Assembly: GCA_031769625.1 (NCBI GenBank)
Contig: JAUIMM010000202.1
Coordinates: 10,340,001-10,404,000, forward strand
Source of the DNA: Taudactylus pleione
Lineage: Eukaryota; Chordata; Amphibia; Anura; Myobatrachidae
DNA: 64,000 nucleotides
Direction: 5' to 3'
Positions 1-11,054 of the stretch are shown here, piece by piece. Under the pieces are notes generated by a model, which had not been told where the DNA came from, did no database searches, and saw nothing but the letters and a program-made list of their open reading frames with translations. The position numbers and the translations under genes were made by a program. Numbering within the stretch: position 1 is the first letter of the stretch; each line of letters opens with the position of its first letter.

Positions 1-100
1 TGTTACTGTGGTGACTCCACTGATGGGAGGGAGTTACTCACTGTGCACAGTGTCCCGGTGGATGCGGCGTCAGTAACTGATATTGGTAAGCCGCGTCTTA

Positions 101-313
101 GTGCTGCAGGCAATCCTGGGTTCTGTGTCTATGCCGGCTTGAGACTTTGTTAGCTTGCTGCTTAGAGCGTGTAGCACTCACTGCTTCCTGGTATACGTCA
201 GGGGGTGTGGCTTAACGCGTTTCTTGGTCAAGTGCCATTTCATCAGCTGTAAGCAGCAAGCTAACAAAGTCTCAAGCCGGCATATACACAGAACCCAGGA
301 TTGCCTGCAGCAC
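101..313. repeat. 64-bp inverted repeat (101-164 / 250-313) flanking an 85-bp loop
   Basis: Positions 101-164 and 250-313 are reverse complements over 64 bp with one mismatch. The loop contains a hammerhead-like core on the minus strand. Terminal repeats arranged as inverted copies are known for Penelope-like elements, so I infer a Penelope-type terminal structure, but no coding part in matching orientation is attached. Positions 1-100 show nothing recognisable. Confidence 0.75.
214..246 (-). ncRNA. candidate hammerhead ribozyme core
   Basis: On the minus strand CTGATGA (246-240) is followed, after a 16-nt segment with a short TGG/CCA stem, by GAAA (223-220) and then CGCGTT. These are the two invariant hammerhead core blocks in correct order. 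Hammerhead motifs are established in terminal repeats of Penelope-like elements. Stem II is only about 3 bp, and stems I and III were not modelled, so activity is unproven. Confidence 0.5.
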
Positions 314-329
314 TACATTTGGCCTAAAT

Positions 330-629
330 CAGTGGTTCCCAAACTGTGCGCCGTGGCACTTGTAGGGGTGCCTCAGCTTGGAGGCCCAGCACCAAATCAA
401 ATTATTTATGGTCAATGTAATGTAAATATGTGGACAAACGGAAGTGCAAACCTGTCCACCACCACATAACTGAACCTAAGGATGACAGATAAGCACAATT
501 TACATCACTTTACTACTTTGCTACAATTTTTCCTGAGTTTCTCAATAACAAACTTTTGGCTTAGGGGTGCCGTGAAAACAATGCTGATACTCTAGGGCAC
601 CGTGATTCAAAAAAGTTTGGGAACCACTG
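330..629. mobile_element. hAT-type MITE
   Basis: The ends are CAGTGGTTCCCAAACT (from 330) and its reverse complement (ending 629). Flanks 322-329 gcctaaat and 630-637 gcctagat form an 8-bp target duplication with one mismatch, diagnostic of hAT transposition. There is no coding capacity. A second fragment of this family lies at 23483-23600. Confidence 0.85.
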
Positions 630-945
630 GCCTAGATAATCAGGAGTTCATTGATAATTGGAATACAACATAAATGTTCTATCAGTTTGATGAAGCTGAT
701 CATCACAAAAAATAAATATTCACTTGTCACAATTGAGGAGAATTTGAAAAGCAAGGAGGTAATATTAGCTATAACCATCTAAAGATAAAGAGGATGACAA
801 CACCGTAACCAAAAATGTTGAGTGTTTGAAGATGATGTCATAAAAAGGGAAAAGAAAAGAAATTTCTTTGTGACAAACAGGACTAATACCCTGTACCAAA
901 AGAGAGGGAAGGTACAACAGGGTGAGAATCCATATTCACCATGCA

Positions 946-1147
946 CAGGTTCTCAAACTCGGTCCTCAGGACCCCAAACAGTGCATGTTTTCCAGGTCTC
1001 CTAACAGAATCATATATGAAATAATTAGCTCCACCTGTGGATCTGTTAAAATTTGTCAGTGAGTAATGAATACACCTGAGCACCTGCTAGGTGACCTGGA
1101 AAACGTGAGCTGTGTGGGGTCCTGAGGACTGAGTTTGAGAACCACTG
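946..1147. mobile_element. hAT-like MITE, GGTTCTCAAACTC family
   Basis: The left end reads CAGGTTCTCAAACTCGGTCC and the right end is its inverted counterpart finishing ...GAGAACCACTG. The subterminal inverted identity covers about 50 bp with a few changes. An 8-bp duplication is no longer clear. A truncated relative lies at 36262-36370. Confidence 0.7.
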
Positions 1148-1396
1148 TAATAGAGCCAAAACCACCAAGAATAGATATTCGGTACTGCGAAGGATGGACT
1201 CGAATAGCGATTCGCATTTTTTATCCTCTGATCCCAATATGGATACCCAGAATCCCCAGAGGAAAAAAAACTTCAGTGAAAGGCTTTAAACAATCACCCC
1301 CTTCAAAAGAAGCCTCCCAGGAGACAAGATAAATGGGGCGGCAGGAGTAAAGAGCCACAAAAGAAGGTACCTCCAGCAATAGACCCCAAAACAGTA

Positions 1397-2605
1397 GAAA
1401 CTTTATTCTTTCTCAACATCTTCTTTCCTCAACAGAAATCTCCTTATTAAGTAAAGGGTTAAAGTTTGCACCCACCAATAAAAAGAATACATTTGAAACC
1501 TTTATAGATTTAAATAAATATATAAGAACTCTCACGTTGAAAAGACACTTTGCCAAACAAGAAATTAAGGACAATGTTGTAGGTAATTCATCAAAATTGG
1601 GACTCAAAGGAGATCTTAATATTATTTATTAGAATCTAAAGGTGATCACATTGGAGTATTTTTTGACATGGTGAAAAAAGATCTCTGTGACCAAGATTTA
1701 AAACCCACTATCTATTCTAATCTCAAATAATGCTGAAGAGAAGGCATTAAAGGCTATATAAGATAATTCAGACTTGATAATTAAACAAGCAGATAAAGGG
1801 GTGGACTGGTTATTATAGACAGAGACGATTACTTAAAGGAGGCAAGAAGATTCTTAGATGACAAGCAGTCGTATCATGTGTTTTCAAAGTATCCAACAGG
1901 TCTATTCATAGAAGATTTATGGACTACTCTAGTACTATATTTACAAAACCATGTACTAGACAAAGATAAGTACCAATACTTGATGACTTCCACTCCCATT
2001 ACACCTGTGTTTTATTTTATTCCAAAGAAACCCACAGAGAAAACCATTTGTGGAAGATACTGATTCACTAACATCGCATCAGTCTCAATATATTGGCATT
2101 TGTCTGAATAAATACGTAATAGAATTACCGTCATACCTGAATGACACCAGTAGTGTATTAAAACTTGTGTCGGATAAAGAGTGGAAAGATACATATACTG
2201 ATGGATAACAATAGACGTACAAAGTCTCTATACTTGCATCAAACATGACAAAGCTCATCTTTTAATGGGCCATTGGGTGGAGCAATATGTTTATTCTTAT
2301 AATGCATATCAGCATCAGTTGAAGTTCTATAAACGATACTGCGACAATATTTTAATCATATGAGATGGAGAAGCCAGTACCTGTTTACAATTTTTAGCCC
2401 TGATTTTAGATAATGATCTGAAGTTTACCTATAATATGAATAAGAACCATATTGAATTCCTAGATCTGGTACTATATAGCAAAGAAAATACAAAGAACTT
2501 TATTAAGGATGTTGATACTAATAGCTATTAGCACTTTAAAAGTAGTCATGCAAAACAATGGAAGACAAACATCCCATTTTTCCCAATTTTATCGCATCAA
2601 ACAAA
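1397..2605 (+). pseudogene. Penelope-like element, reverse transcriptase half (broken)
   Basis: Conceptual translation with several stops and shifts gives Penelope-type RT blocks in order. There is an N-terminal block with GLKFAPTNK-like residues near 1460, KQADKG near 1785 followed by IIDRDDYLKEA, then YCDNILII near 2338 in place of the usual Y-x-DD-I active site, FLDLVLYS near 2460, and a DTNSY/HFKSSH/QWK block near 2515-2570. The second catalytic Asp is therefore Asn. The reading is interrupted at 2605 by a Harbinger transposon and resumes at 9474 in the same frame. Penelope-like elements reverse-transcribe their RNA at nicked DNA ends. This copy is dead. Positions 1148-1396 show no recognisable feature. 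Confidence 0.8.
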
Positions 2606-2649
2606 GGGCTTGATTCAGAGCCGGACGCTAATCTGTGTTCGCCCACAGT

Positions 2650-4470
2650 GCGCGTGAGCATAAATATGGTAAACAATGCCCTCGCACGTGTGCTCGCTTG
2701 TAACTAGGCAGCCGCCCCATATTCTCCCAACTCCTCCTCTAAATAGCGAGCGACAGAATTAGCGAGCAGGCCACTTGTTTTTTTGTTTTGTTTTTTTATG
2801 GTCCATCTGTCGAGGATTTTGGCCAGTTCGCCCCTTTGGCTGATTTTGGAGATCTGGTTTTATTTTGGAAACTAAATAATGTTTTTTTTTAAAATTGGAC
2901 CCTATGCCTACACTGTTTTAAACTGTAAACAAATGTGTAATCCAAACATAGAAGTCCCCCTGTTTTTGTGGTGGTTGCCCATACTTGATTTGTTACCATG
3001 TTTGTTTTTTTAGTAAATATGGGTCAAATTGGTAACATGGAGCCACTCTCCTTAATTTTTGAAATTTTTTTGAAATTTTTTCTGTTGCTTAAACCCAAGT
3101 AATTTGTCTATTCTTCAAAATGTTTCCAATATGAGCATCCACATTTTTTGTTCACGACTTTTTTAACGTTTCAAATTAACTCAGAAATAATATTTTGCGT
3201 GACACATTATCCAGGAAAATGACAAGTATTAAATTAATGTTGAAGGTGTGAGTTTATATTCACATTTTGATTTATAGGTTTGGATGTATTTGGTAGTTGT
3301 TCTTTTTTCGGCCCATCACAATTTGTGCTTAAACATTCTGATTTGGACAAAGTACATTACTTCGGTGTTCAAAGTAGCCTACTTTGAGATGGCCCATGCC
3401 ACAGGCCAACACACGGCTTGTGTGGCTGGGCCTGTTTGTTTCATTTTCCCATATTGACACTTGAATTACTCTTCGTTCATATACAACATAGAGTGGCCTA
3501 CCCACTCTTACATGGGCCTATATCATGAGGACATGCCTTTTAAGTTAGGCTAATGGCTTAATATCATCTAATGTAATGTTTGAGGGACACCCCAAATGGA
3601 GATTAGTAGCCTCACCTGCAAATTTATAACACGATTGCCTAAGTATGTTAACATCTATTTACGTTGGTTTTTTTGAGGTTTTTAGTCAAAATACTAGTTG
3701 CATTCCTACATGTTTATGATTTTTCAATTTGATTTTTATTCTCCTTTTAATCTAATTATATTATATTGATTGTAAACATTTTTTTGGGTTTTAACTCTAT
3801 CAACAGATCCCCGGATTTTGTCTGCACAGATTGTGCTAGAGTTTCAAGCTGCCCGAGCCCATTTAGGCCACATGAATGCCTGTTTGGCCAATATTGTTGG
3901 TTTATTGCAGCCCAAATAATTTTGTTATTGTTTTTGTAATTTCAAATTTGTAACATTATGCAAATAAAAAACATTTGTTTAAATTGACTCCTTCACAGAT
4001 TACCACAAACCAAGGTGGAACAATCTGTTGGTATGTGTTGCATGGGTTTATGATACTTTTACAAATCTTATGTGTTCAAAGATCCAAGAATGTCATTTCA
4101 ATGGGTCTCATGGCCAACACATTTCTACTGGCTTAAGAATAAAGCAAGAACTTTTAGTTTAAGCTGTTTTTTTTAGGGAACTAACGACATCTTTACACTA
4201 CACATCATCTTAGCAAAAAACAAGATAATCAACAGGTTAGGCCTACTACCCATATGTAGTATATGTACATAATGCATTTGGCAAGCATTGTGTGTTTGTG
4301 TGAAATTAGTACTCCAAACCAGAATGGTTGTATTCCTTTTTAAGAACATGCTTAAAAAGGGGCAACCAGATTACCTACAACACACATTCCCACACACACA
4401 CACTAAGGAAATGTATATGTCTGTTTTGTTTTAACCATTGATTTTGAAGAAAAAGAAACTGGAATGTGCA
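2650..4470. other. non-coding left arm of the Harbinger element
   Basis: About 1.8 kb of AT-rich DNA with many homopolymer T runs. No conserved frame was seen. Small frames at 4477-4758 (minus) look like chance or 3' untranslated sequence of the transposase gene. Confidence 0.5.
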
Positions 4471-4805
4471 CTGGCTTTATTTAGCTTGCAAACAAAAACT
4501 AACACAATGTAGAATAAGACAATTTATTGTGCACAACGCCAAAGAACACATTTTTTTTGTTAAAATAAAAAATTCAGGAACTGGTAGAAGATGGAGCATG
4601 ACAACATCCAATTCATTCCAAGAGGAGTTTTTTCCATGATCAAAACACAAGGTTTGAGATAATGTGTCAATGTTTGTTTGTTTTTGGTTGAAGCAAGGTT
4701 GTTGATATGTAATTAAAAAAAAAAACCAAAGTAAACATCCCTGAAAAAACACATTCAAACAATGGCAATCAACTCAACATAAATGGCCTAAAACTGACAA
4801 ACAAA

Positions 4806-6072
4806 TTACAACATATACTGCAGACCAATAAGAAAATACCTGAAAAAACACACAAGCACAGCATTGCGGATGGACCCCCTGGACACTCCCACAACACCTA
4901 CCTCAGGGGGGCCATCCTCCGGCAAGGCATCCTCTGGCTGCATTGGGACTCGACTCCTTATGGCGATGTTATGAAAGATCCCACACAGGACCACTATTTT
5001 AGAAACCATGGCCGGCGAATACATTAGTTCGCCTCCAGACTGGCGGAGGCATCTAAATCATCCTTTTAAAAGGCCAATACAGCGCTCCACCACCTGCCTT
5101 GTGGCAGTAACCGTGGCATTATATTGAGTTTGTGGTCCTGGTGTGGGGGCCAAATAAGGAGTCAGCAGCCAGGGCTTGCAAGGAAATCCACTGTCTCTTG
5201 CCAAAAAAAAAAAACAAAAAAAATAACAAAAAAATTTGGAAAAAACACGGACATCGCGTTCATTTGAGCTACACCAAAAAACAAAAAAACTTACCCAGAA
5301 GCTACGCATCACCAGCTTGTAGATTGTCTAATTTTTGCCAGAGCCCTGATTGCTGAATGACAAAGGCATCATGTGCACTCCCCGGAAACTTGGCATTCAG
5401 GGACAGGATCTGGAGCGAGGCATCACATACCAGCATTACATTCAAAGAATGAAAGTGTTTACGGTTCCTATAAATAGCCTCCTGCAGTGCAAGAGGCTGA
5501 AATGGTATGTGAGTACCATCCACAACCCCTATGATGTGTGGAAAGCCTGCAATTTCAAGAAACTGCTGCTTTACCACAGCAAGGGATACCATATCCAATG
5601 GCATACTAATAAAATTATGGATTTGCTTAAAAAAAGTGACCATCACGCGCCTCAGGATCCGGGAAAAGGAGGCCTGGGAAGTTCCTGCAACAACACCCAC
5701 TGTTGTCTGGAAGGACCCTGAGGCGTAGAAATGTAAAACCGACAAAAACTGTGTGAGTGGTGAAATTGCTGTAGGAATGTTTATTTGACTTTCAAGATCA
5801 CTCTCTATTAATGAGAGCTTGTCTAGGATAATGTTGGGTGGTAGGCGGTACCACCTTAACACCACATCATCAGGCATTACAAAAAGGGTGACACGTGTTC
5901 TATATATCTGGGGCCTTGCACCCTTCTGATGCCTATGCCTACGAGGATGTACAGGAAGGTCGGGGTGTGAGAGCATCGACACTATGAGCTCACCAACATC
6001 TCTCTGAAATGTAATCAAACATTTGTAATGATGTAGATAAAGTAATTTTTTGGAAAATAACCACTTTCGCAT
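4806..6072 (-). pseudogene. Harbinger DDE transposase (HARBI1-like), inactivated
   Basis: The main exon (6072 to about 5294) encodes a 256-residue open frame with two DDE blocks: GVVDGTHI (first Asp) and FPGSAHDAFV (second Asp). The frame hits TAG where the family has Trp (GDA-stop-LLG), just before a consensus donor GGGTAAGT at 5293. A T-rich intron ends near 5187. The next exon continues SGFPCKPWLLTPYLAP and VVERCIGLLKG, which supplies the catalytic Glu, then needs a frameshift near 5060 to reach FRCLRQSGGELMYSP and IVVLCGIFHNIAI. The true 5' end is unclear: a probable acceptor lies near 6004, upstream of RDVGEL, so the ATG at 6072 may not be native. Harbinger transposases cut and join element ends together with the Myb-like partner. 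All catalytic residues survive, so the copy was inactivated by only two lesions that I can see. Confidence 0.85.
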
Positions 6073-6658
6073 AACGTGGATTTATCTTACAGGGTTGAGA
6101 AGGGACATCTTGCCAAAACCTATATGTTTGGAGGCAAGAAAAAAATAACTTTAACAACATAATCTAAATTAACAACAAAACCCTAACACACAAATTTCTA
6201 AAACCATTTTAAATTTAAAAACATGTCCTTTAAAATTTGACCAATTTTAACATACTTTAACCACACATAGCCTGCAACCCATAACCCATATAGATTGGTC
6301 AACATTAAAATATGGACACACAAGGCAGCCTAAGGCCACTTCAACACAACAACAGCATGCACAATACAGATGTACTTACGTTGGTAACCAAAAAGAAAAG
6401 GATCTAAAGGGGAAGGGCTGGAAAATGAAGGAAGAAACCCAAACCACTACAAGAATGTGCAAATTAAAAACGGGTTCACCCACAGTTATCCACCATGTCT
6501 GATCATCTTTAGGGGGGTCCTAGGAACATTACCAATATACAAACATTACTTTAGGCGCAAACAAGATTAAACATGTCCCATTTACGCACATATGAATTTG
6601 AATCCGGGATAAATCAGACACGTACGCGATACTTTCCCATAACTGAAAGTGCCGTTAT

Positions 6659-6839
6659 GGGCCCATATTCAATTTGGCAGCGAAAAGTCTGTGAAGGACT
6701 TTTCACACCACATCGGAGGTTTGCGGCCGCAAAAGTTTCGGCCACGCGCGCTTATCCCCGTATTCCAAATTAAATGGTGGAAAACGGGACCCACAGAAAC
6801 TGAACGCGGCGAAGAGTACGCAAAATTGAATACGGCCCC
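6659..6839. mobile_element. MITE nested in the Harbinger element (GGGCCCATATTCAATT family)
   Basis: The ends GGGCCCATATTCAATTTGG (6659) and, inverted, GGGGCCGTATTCAATTTTGC (6839) match over about 17 bp with few changes. The termini resemble those at 55501-56334 and at the right end of 45745-46353. It sits between the two genes of the host transposon, in the presumed transposase 5' region. The target duplication is unclear. Confidence 0.7.
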
Positions 6840-6869
6840 ATGGTGTCCAAAACAACCATATGTGTAAAG

Positions 6870-7340
6870 CAAATACATTACAATACCATAACAAATTATC
6901 CGTAAGGAAACTTCCACACAATAACATGCATGAGACATATGTACTTACCGCTGCAAAATGAAATAAAAACTCCAAAAGGTAAAGTCCCGACAAAGGTTTT
7001 GGAAATTCAAAAACCACAACTAGAAATGTAAAAAAACAAAACTATAGAAATAAAAAACATGGCCTGCTAATAAAGAATAATAGACATTTCTAACAAACCA
7101 AACAACGCAGCTTAAGGCCACTTCAACACAACAGCATGCACTACACAGATGTACTTACCTTCCAAAAATACTAACAAGATAGTGTGCAAACACGATCTCC
7201 AAAACTCTCAAACCAAGCAACAACAATAACGTTCATCTAATGGCTGAAACACCAGAACCTTAAATAGGCGGTTTGGTCCCGCCAAAATCAGGAGTAAAAA
7301 AAACACCCCCGCACGGCGCACAGCGCATGATGCGGTCGGA
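6870..7340. other. inter-gene region of the Harbinger element
   Basis: AT-rich DNA between the divergent transposase and Myb-like genes. The segment ttaaggccacttcaacacaacagcatgcac near 7110 repeats a segment near 6330, so a stretch of about 50 bp is locally duplicated on either side of the nested MITE. No frame was seen. Confidence 0.4.
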
Positions 7341-7342
7341 GC

Positions 7343-7350
7343 TATAAATA
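7343..7350 (+). promoter_or_regulatory. TATA box of the Myb-like gene
   Basis: TATAAATA lies 54 bp upstream of the ATG at 7397, a credible core-promoter distance for a short 5' leader. It lies within the Harbinger element. Confidence 0.55.
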
Positions 7351-7396
7351 CGGGACAACCACCACTCTTACTCATGCTTCGAGGAGTACTGACAAC

Positions 7397-8584
7397 ATGG
7401 ACTCTGAGGAGCAGCCAAACCTAAACCCACCACCAACAAGATAAAACGACAATGTATGCACTTGACGCCATAAAAAATGATAGTCTGAATTCTGCTGTAC
7501 AAAAATTAAATAACACCTTTATAAATTCAATGTGTAGCCCCTCAACATGCACAAGAAAATGTCGAGGAGGCTGGGCCAAGCCGGCAAAGGCGGCGCAGGA
7601 GGCAGCCACAATTCAGAATGAAGGAGATGGCGGTTATGGTCCGAATGTGCCTGGACCAAATTGTCCACGCACCCAGAAATATAGGGGCAGCACAGAGGGA
7701 TAAGATTTGGGACACAATAGCCAGTGCTGTCAACGTCAAGGGGGACACCTACCGAACTACAAATGTGAAAATACGGTGCGTTACTGAACTAAACAATGTT
7801 TTTGCATTCCAAAAAAAACACAAAAACATTAATGTTTAAAATAAAACAAACAGATGGAGCGACTTCAAGTACCAGCTGAAGAGGAAGCTGGCAAATAGGG
7901 ATCGGCATGCCAGGGGGACAGGTGCTGGGCCCACCCCATTGACGCTGGAGTTAAGAGATTTGAAAGACCTGGCTCAGGGGTGTGTGCAGGAAGAGGAGGT
8001 GTTTGGCGTATCCAATATGGACACAGACATGCCAGACTTTCCGTCTCCACATACTGAATAAGGTAATTTTTTAAATTTATTAACTGTAAAACAAAAACAT
8101 GACACACACAATATAATTATTATTTTGTTCTTTACAGACACAGAGGAGTAAGAGCCTGCTCCTGAGGTGAGGTCTGGGTGCAGCACATCTGGAGAAACAA
8201 ATGGATCCATCTGGGGACCCTGTGGAGCCCACGCCTGGGGCACCTCCCTCGCAGCCCGTGGCCCTCCTCACCTCCTGCTGAGGATGGAGGCCACTCTGCT
8301 GCGGGTGGCGGAGGCCCTGGAGTCATCTGCTGCGGCCCATACCAGGATTGCTGCTGCCCAGGAGCAGGCCAACTGCCTTGCAATGTTGGAGCCACCCTCC
8401 CTTCCTTTTAATCCATCTAGGCCCACCACCTCTGGCAGCCTATCAGCCAGCCCCCAAACTATGGCGAGCCCTATGCCTAGGCAAGAGCCAATTCCATCTG
8501 GCTCTGGCCAGGCCAGTCGTCGTGTTACAGTCGACTGGTGCCAAGCTTTCTCATAAGCCGAAGCGTCCCAAAAGAAAAATATAG
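7397..8584 (+). pseudogene. Harbinger Myb/SANT-like accessory protein, frameshifted
   Basis: The ATG at 7397 opens MDSEEQPNLNPPP and runs into a stop within 16 codons. The frame then shifts at least once before MVRMCLDQIVHAPRNIG and VNVKGDTYRTTNVKIR (about 7630-7775). A GT donor at 7776 and an acceptor ending cag at 7853 remove a 78-bp intron. Joining gives KIR-WSDFKYQLKRKLANRDR, the signature of the Myb/SANT-like (MADF-like) protein of Harbinger elements. Exon 2 stops at 8061. A further exon-like segment follows an acceptor at about 8137, and open frames there (8167-8556) encode a Ser/Pro-rich tail and a basic KPKRPKRK end. In characterised Harbinger systems this protein imports the transposase into the nucleus and binds the element ends. 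Confidence 0.75.
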
Positions 8585-8589
8585 CACTG

Positions 8590-9470
8590 GCTAACTCGCC
8601 CAGAATCCATTGCTGTGCTGGCCCCATATTTCTGGATACCCAAACCTCCATCTCCTTCCTCCTGTTTTAAACAATTTCTAATGTTTGTACTTTGTATTTT
8701 GCTTTTGAATTTAACCAAAAATACCTACCCATGATGTGAAATGGATTTAATTATTCTTTATTTACAAATTAAAAGTATTTATTAATACAAACGTGTTGGT
8801 CTACATTTCATTTACAACTGTATAAATGTTACTCACAAAAAAAAATAGCCTTATTAATCCCAGGGAAAAGGTAATTTTATTTAAAAAACATAAGCCATAA
8901 CAATTAATTAAAACAACGTTGAAAAAAAGCAAACATTTTTTAACAAAACCACCACATTCATACATGCAAACGCACCTGAGCAATACAACAGCCAATTAAT
9001 CATGTTATTAGCAACAAGCTTGCCGATTATTAGGTGATTGTATTGTGCCTTAGAAATTGCAACATCACTAGTAACATTGATTACCTTAGGTAGCTACGAA
9101 ACCACTATCGGCTTTGCGAGAGCCCTACCACAAGCTGAACGAGCAGGCCGACTTGAAACCTGCTCACAGAGTGACGTATCACTATTTCCGTTCTTCAATG
9201 TCGCTCGCAGCAGATAATTGATGTACGCCCCAAAAATGCCGTGGAACGCCTGCGTTTTTACATCTCCACCCCCGTCACCATTCAAAAAAGGACCATCCTG
9301 TCAATCAAGTTTCAGAGGTCACTTCCTGCTCGCAGTCCGTACGAGCGAACGAAAACTGACCGCAAAGATTCGGCTGCACATGAGCATAACGGACCAGACG
9401 TATGCGTGGTAGGATAACATCGACAGCGTACGAGCGAACGGACGCTTGCGAGCAGCTCTGAATCTGGCCC
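8590..9470. other. non-coding right arm of the Harbinger element
   Basis: The AT-rich stretch 8650-9060 shows no gene. The last about 250 bp (9215-9470) contains the segment 'acgcctgcgttttta...tccac...ccgt', which recurs in shortened form in the MITEs at 28976-29592 and 60032-60616, linking those MITEs to this family. Confidence 0.6.
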
Positions 9471-10285
9471 AAAATTGTAGTATGCCGGAGGAATGTGAAG
9501 AACAACTTCGGATCTATGATGATAGTTTCAAGGAAAGGGAATACCCAGAAGAGGTGGTAAACAAAGCACTGGACAAGACCAACACTCTAAGAAGATTAGG
9601 CCTATTGAATCCTAAATCTCGGGAAAATAAGTTTGAACACATCCCTTTAACACTAATTTTAATAGTCAGGATCAACTTATTAAAAGAACAGTTGAGCAAC
9701 ATTGGAACATCCTCCTTATGGATCCAATCCTGAAATATCTTCTTCCACCAAAGCCAAAAGAAGTATACAGGGAGGCCAGGAACTTGGAAGAATCCTTGTA
9801 CCCAGCCTGTTGAAATAAATGCCAACAGCATCTATGCCTAGATGTACTGGCTGCTATAAATGTGGCCATTGCAATGTATGCAGATATGTACACCCTGCTA
9901 GAAAGAGATTCATGAATTATAATAATATAATATAATATATAAAGACTTCTTGATTTGCAATTTCATGATGGTTATATACCTACTTGAATGTAGTTGTGGT
10001 CTGAAGTATGTGGGTAAGACCAAAAGAATTTTAAAACTCGGGATACAAGAGCATATTCTAAATATTAAAAATAAAATGGATCACCATACTGTACCTGAAT
10101 ACTCTGCACTTCTTCACAATTCTAATCGGGAAGATTTTACATTCAAAGCCATAGAACAAATTAAAATGGGTGAAAGGGGAGGAGACCAATTGAATCAACT
10201 TTCTAAAAGGGAGATGTACTGGATCTTTGTGCTTCAGATTTTATCCCCAAATGGCTTCAATGAAAGCTACGAAATAGCGAAGTAG
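9471..10285 (+). pseudogene. Penelope-like element, thumb/linker and GIY-YIG endonuclease half
   Basis: The frame resumes after the Harbinger insertion with NCSMPEECEEQ and EREYPEEVVNKALDKTNTLRRLGLLN, the linker typical of Penelope proteins. It then breaks several times. An open stretch 9950-10285 (111 residues) is a GIY-YIG nuclease: VIYLLECSCGLKYVGKT carries the GIY/YIG pair, IQEHILNI follows, and KREMYWI supplies the catalytic-type Glu before the terminal LSPNGFN block. The usual Arg in the R-I-x-E-H motif reads Gly (LKLGIQEH), so activity is doubtful. The nuclease normally nicks target DNA to prime reverse transcription. An hAT element interrupts the 3' region at 10419. Confidence 0.85.
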
Positions 10286-10429
10286 CACAGTTTTTATGAT
10301 CACGTCTGATTTCATACCCTTTATTATTATATTTATATTATTTGAGCACTGTCACTTTTTTTTTTATTGATTACAGTCACTTTATGCTATATAATTATTG
10401 TTTTATGAGTATATTAATTAGGGGTGTGC

Positions 10430-11054
10430 ACCGGCCACTCTTCGTGTTTTGTGTTTTGGTTTTGGATCTGGATCTTTCTTCGTGTTTTGGATCTGGATTG
10501 GTTTTGCCAAAACCACCCTTCCGTGTTTTGGGTTCTGGGTTTTGTGTTTTGGATCTGTATTTTTTTTTTAAAAAGCATAAAAACAGCTAAAATCACAGAA
10601 TTTGTAGGTTTTTCTGCTCCTATGCTATTATTAACCTCAATAACCTTAATTTCCACTCATTTCCAGTCTATTCTGAACACCTCACACCTCACAATAGTGT
10701 TTTTATGTCCAAAAGGTTGCACCGAGGTAGCTGGATGACTATGCTAAGCGACACGAGTGGGCGGCCCAAACACGTGACCCATCTAGGCGTGATACTGCAG
10801 TGGCAGACAGGATGGCAGTTTGAAAAACTAGGCCCCAAACTGTACATAATGCAAAGAAAAAAAAAGAGGTGCAAGATGGAATTGTCCTTGGGCCCTCCCA
10901 CCCACCCTTATGTTGTATAAACAGGACATGCACACTTTAACAAACCAATAATTTCAGCGCCAGGGTCTGCCACACAACTGTGGCTGAAATGATTGGTTCG
11001 TTTGGGCCCCCACAAAACAAGCTGGCAATTAATCTGTCCCTGCACAAACTGGCT
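10430..11054. other. left non-coding arm of the hAT transposon
   Basis: It begins with alternating runs of 'tgttttggttttggatct' type, which also open the decayed relative at 53684. Near 10710-10780 the segment 'gcaccgaggtagctggatgac...gctaagcgac' matches the relative at 53960-54000. This is the 3' untranslated side of the transposase gene. No gene was seen. Confidence 0.7.

Larger units (their letters stand above)
2606..9470. mobile_element. full-length PIF/Harbinger transposon (6865 bp) inserted in the Penelope element
   Basis: The left end GGGCTTGATTCAGAGCCGG (2606) and the right end reverse complement GGGCCAGATTCAGAGCTG (9470) are imperfect terminal inverted repeats. AAA at 2603-2605 and 9471-9473 is a 3-bp target duplication, the length typical of PIF/Harbinger. 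Removing the element and one AAA restores the Penelope reading frame exactly. The element carries the usual pair of genes in opposite orientation: a DDE transposase (minus) and a Myb/SANT-like DNA-binding protein (plus). Both are damaged in this copy. Confidence 0.9.
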
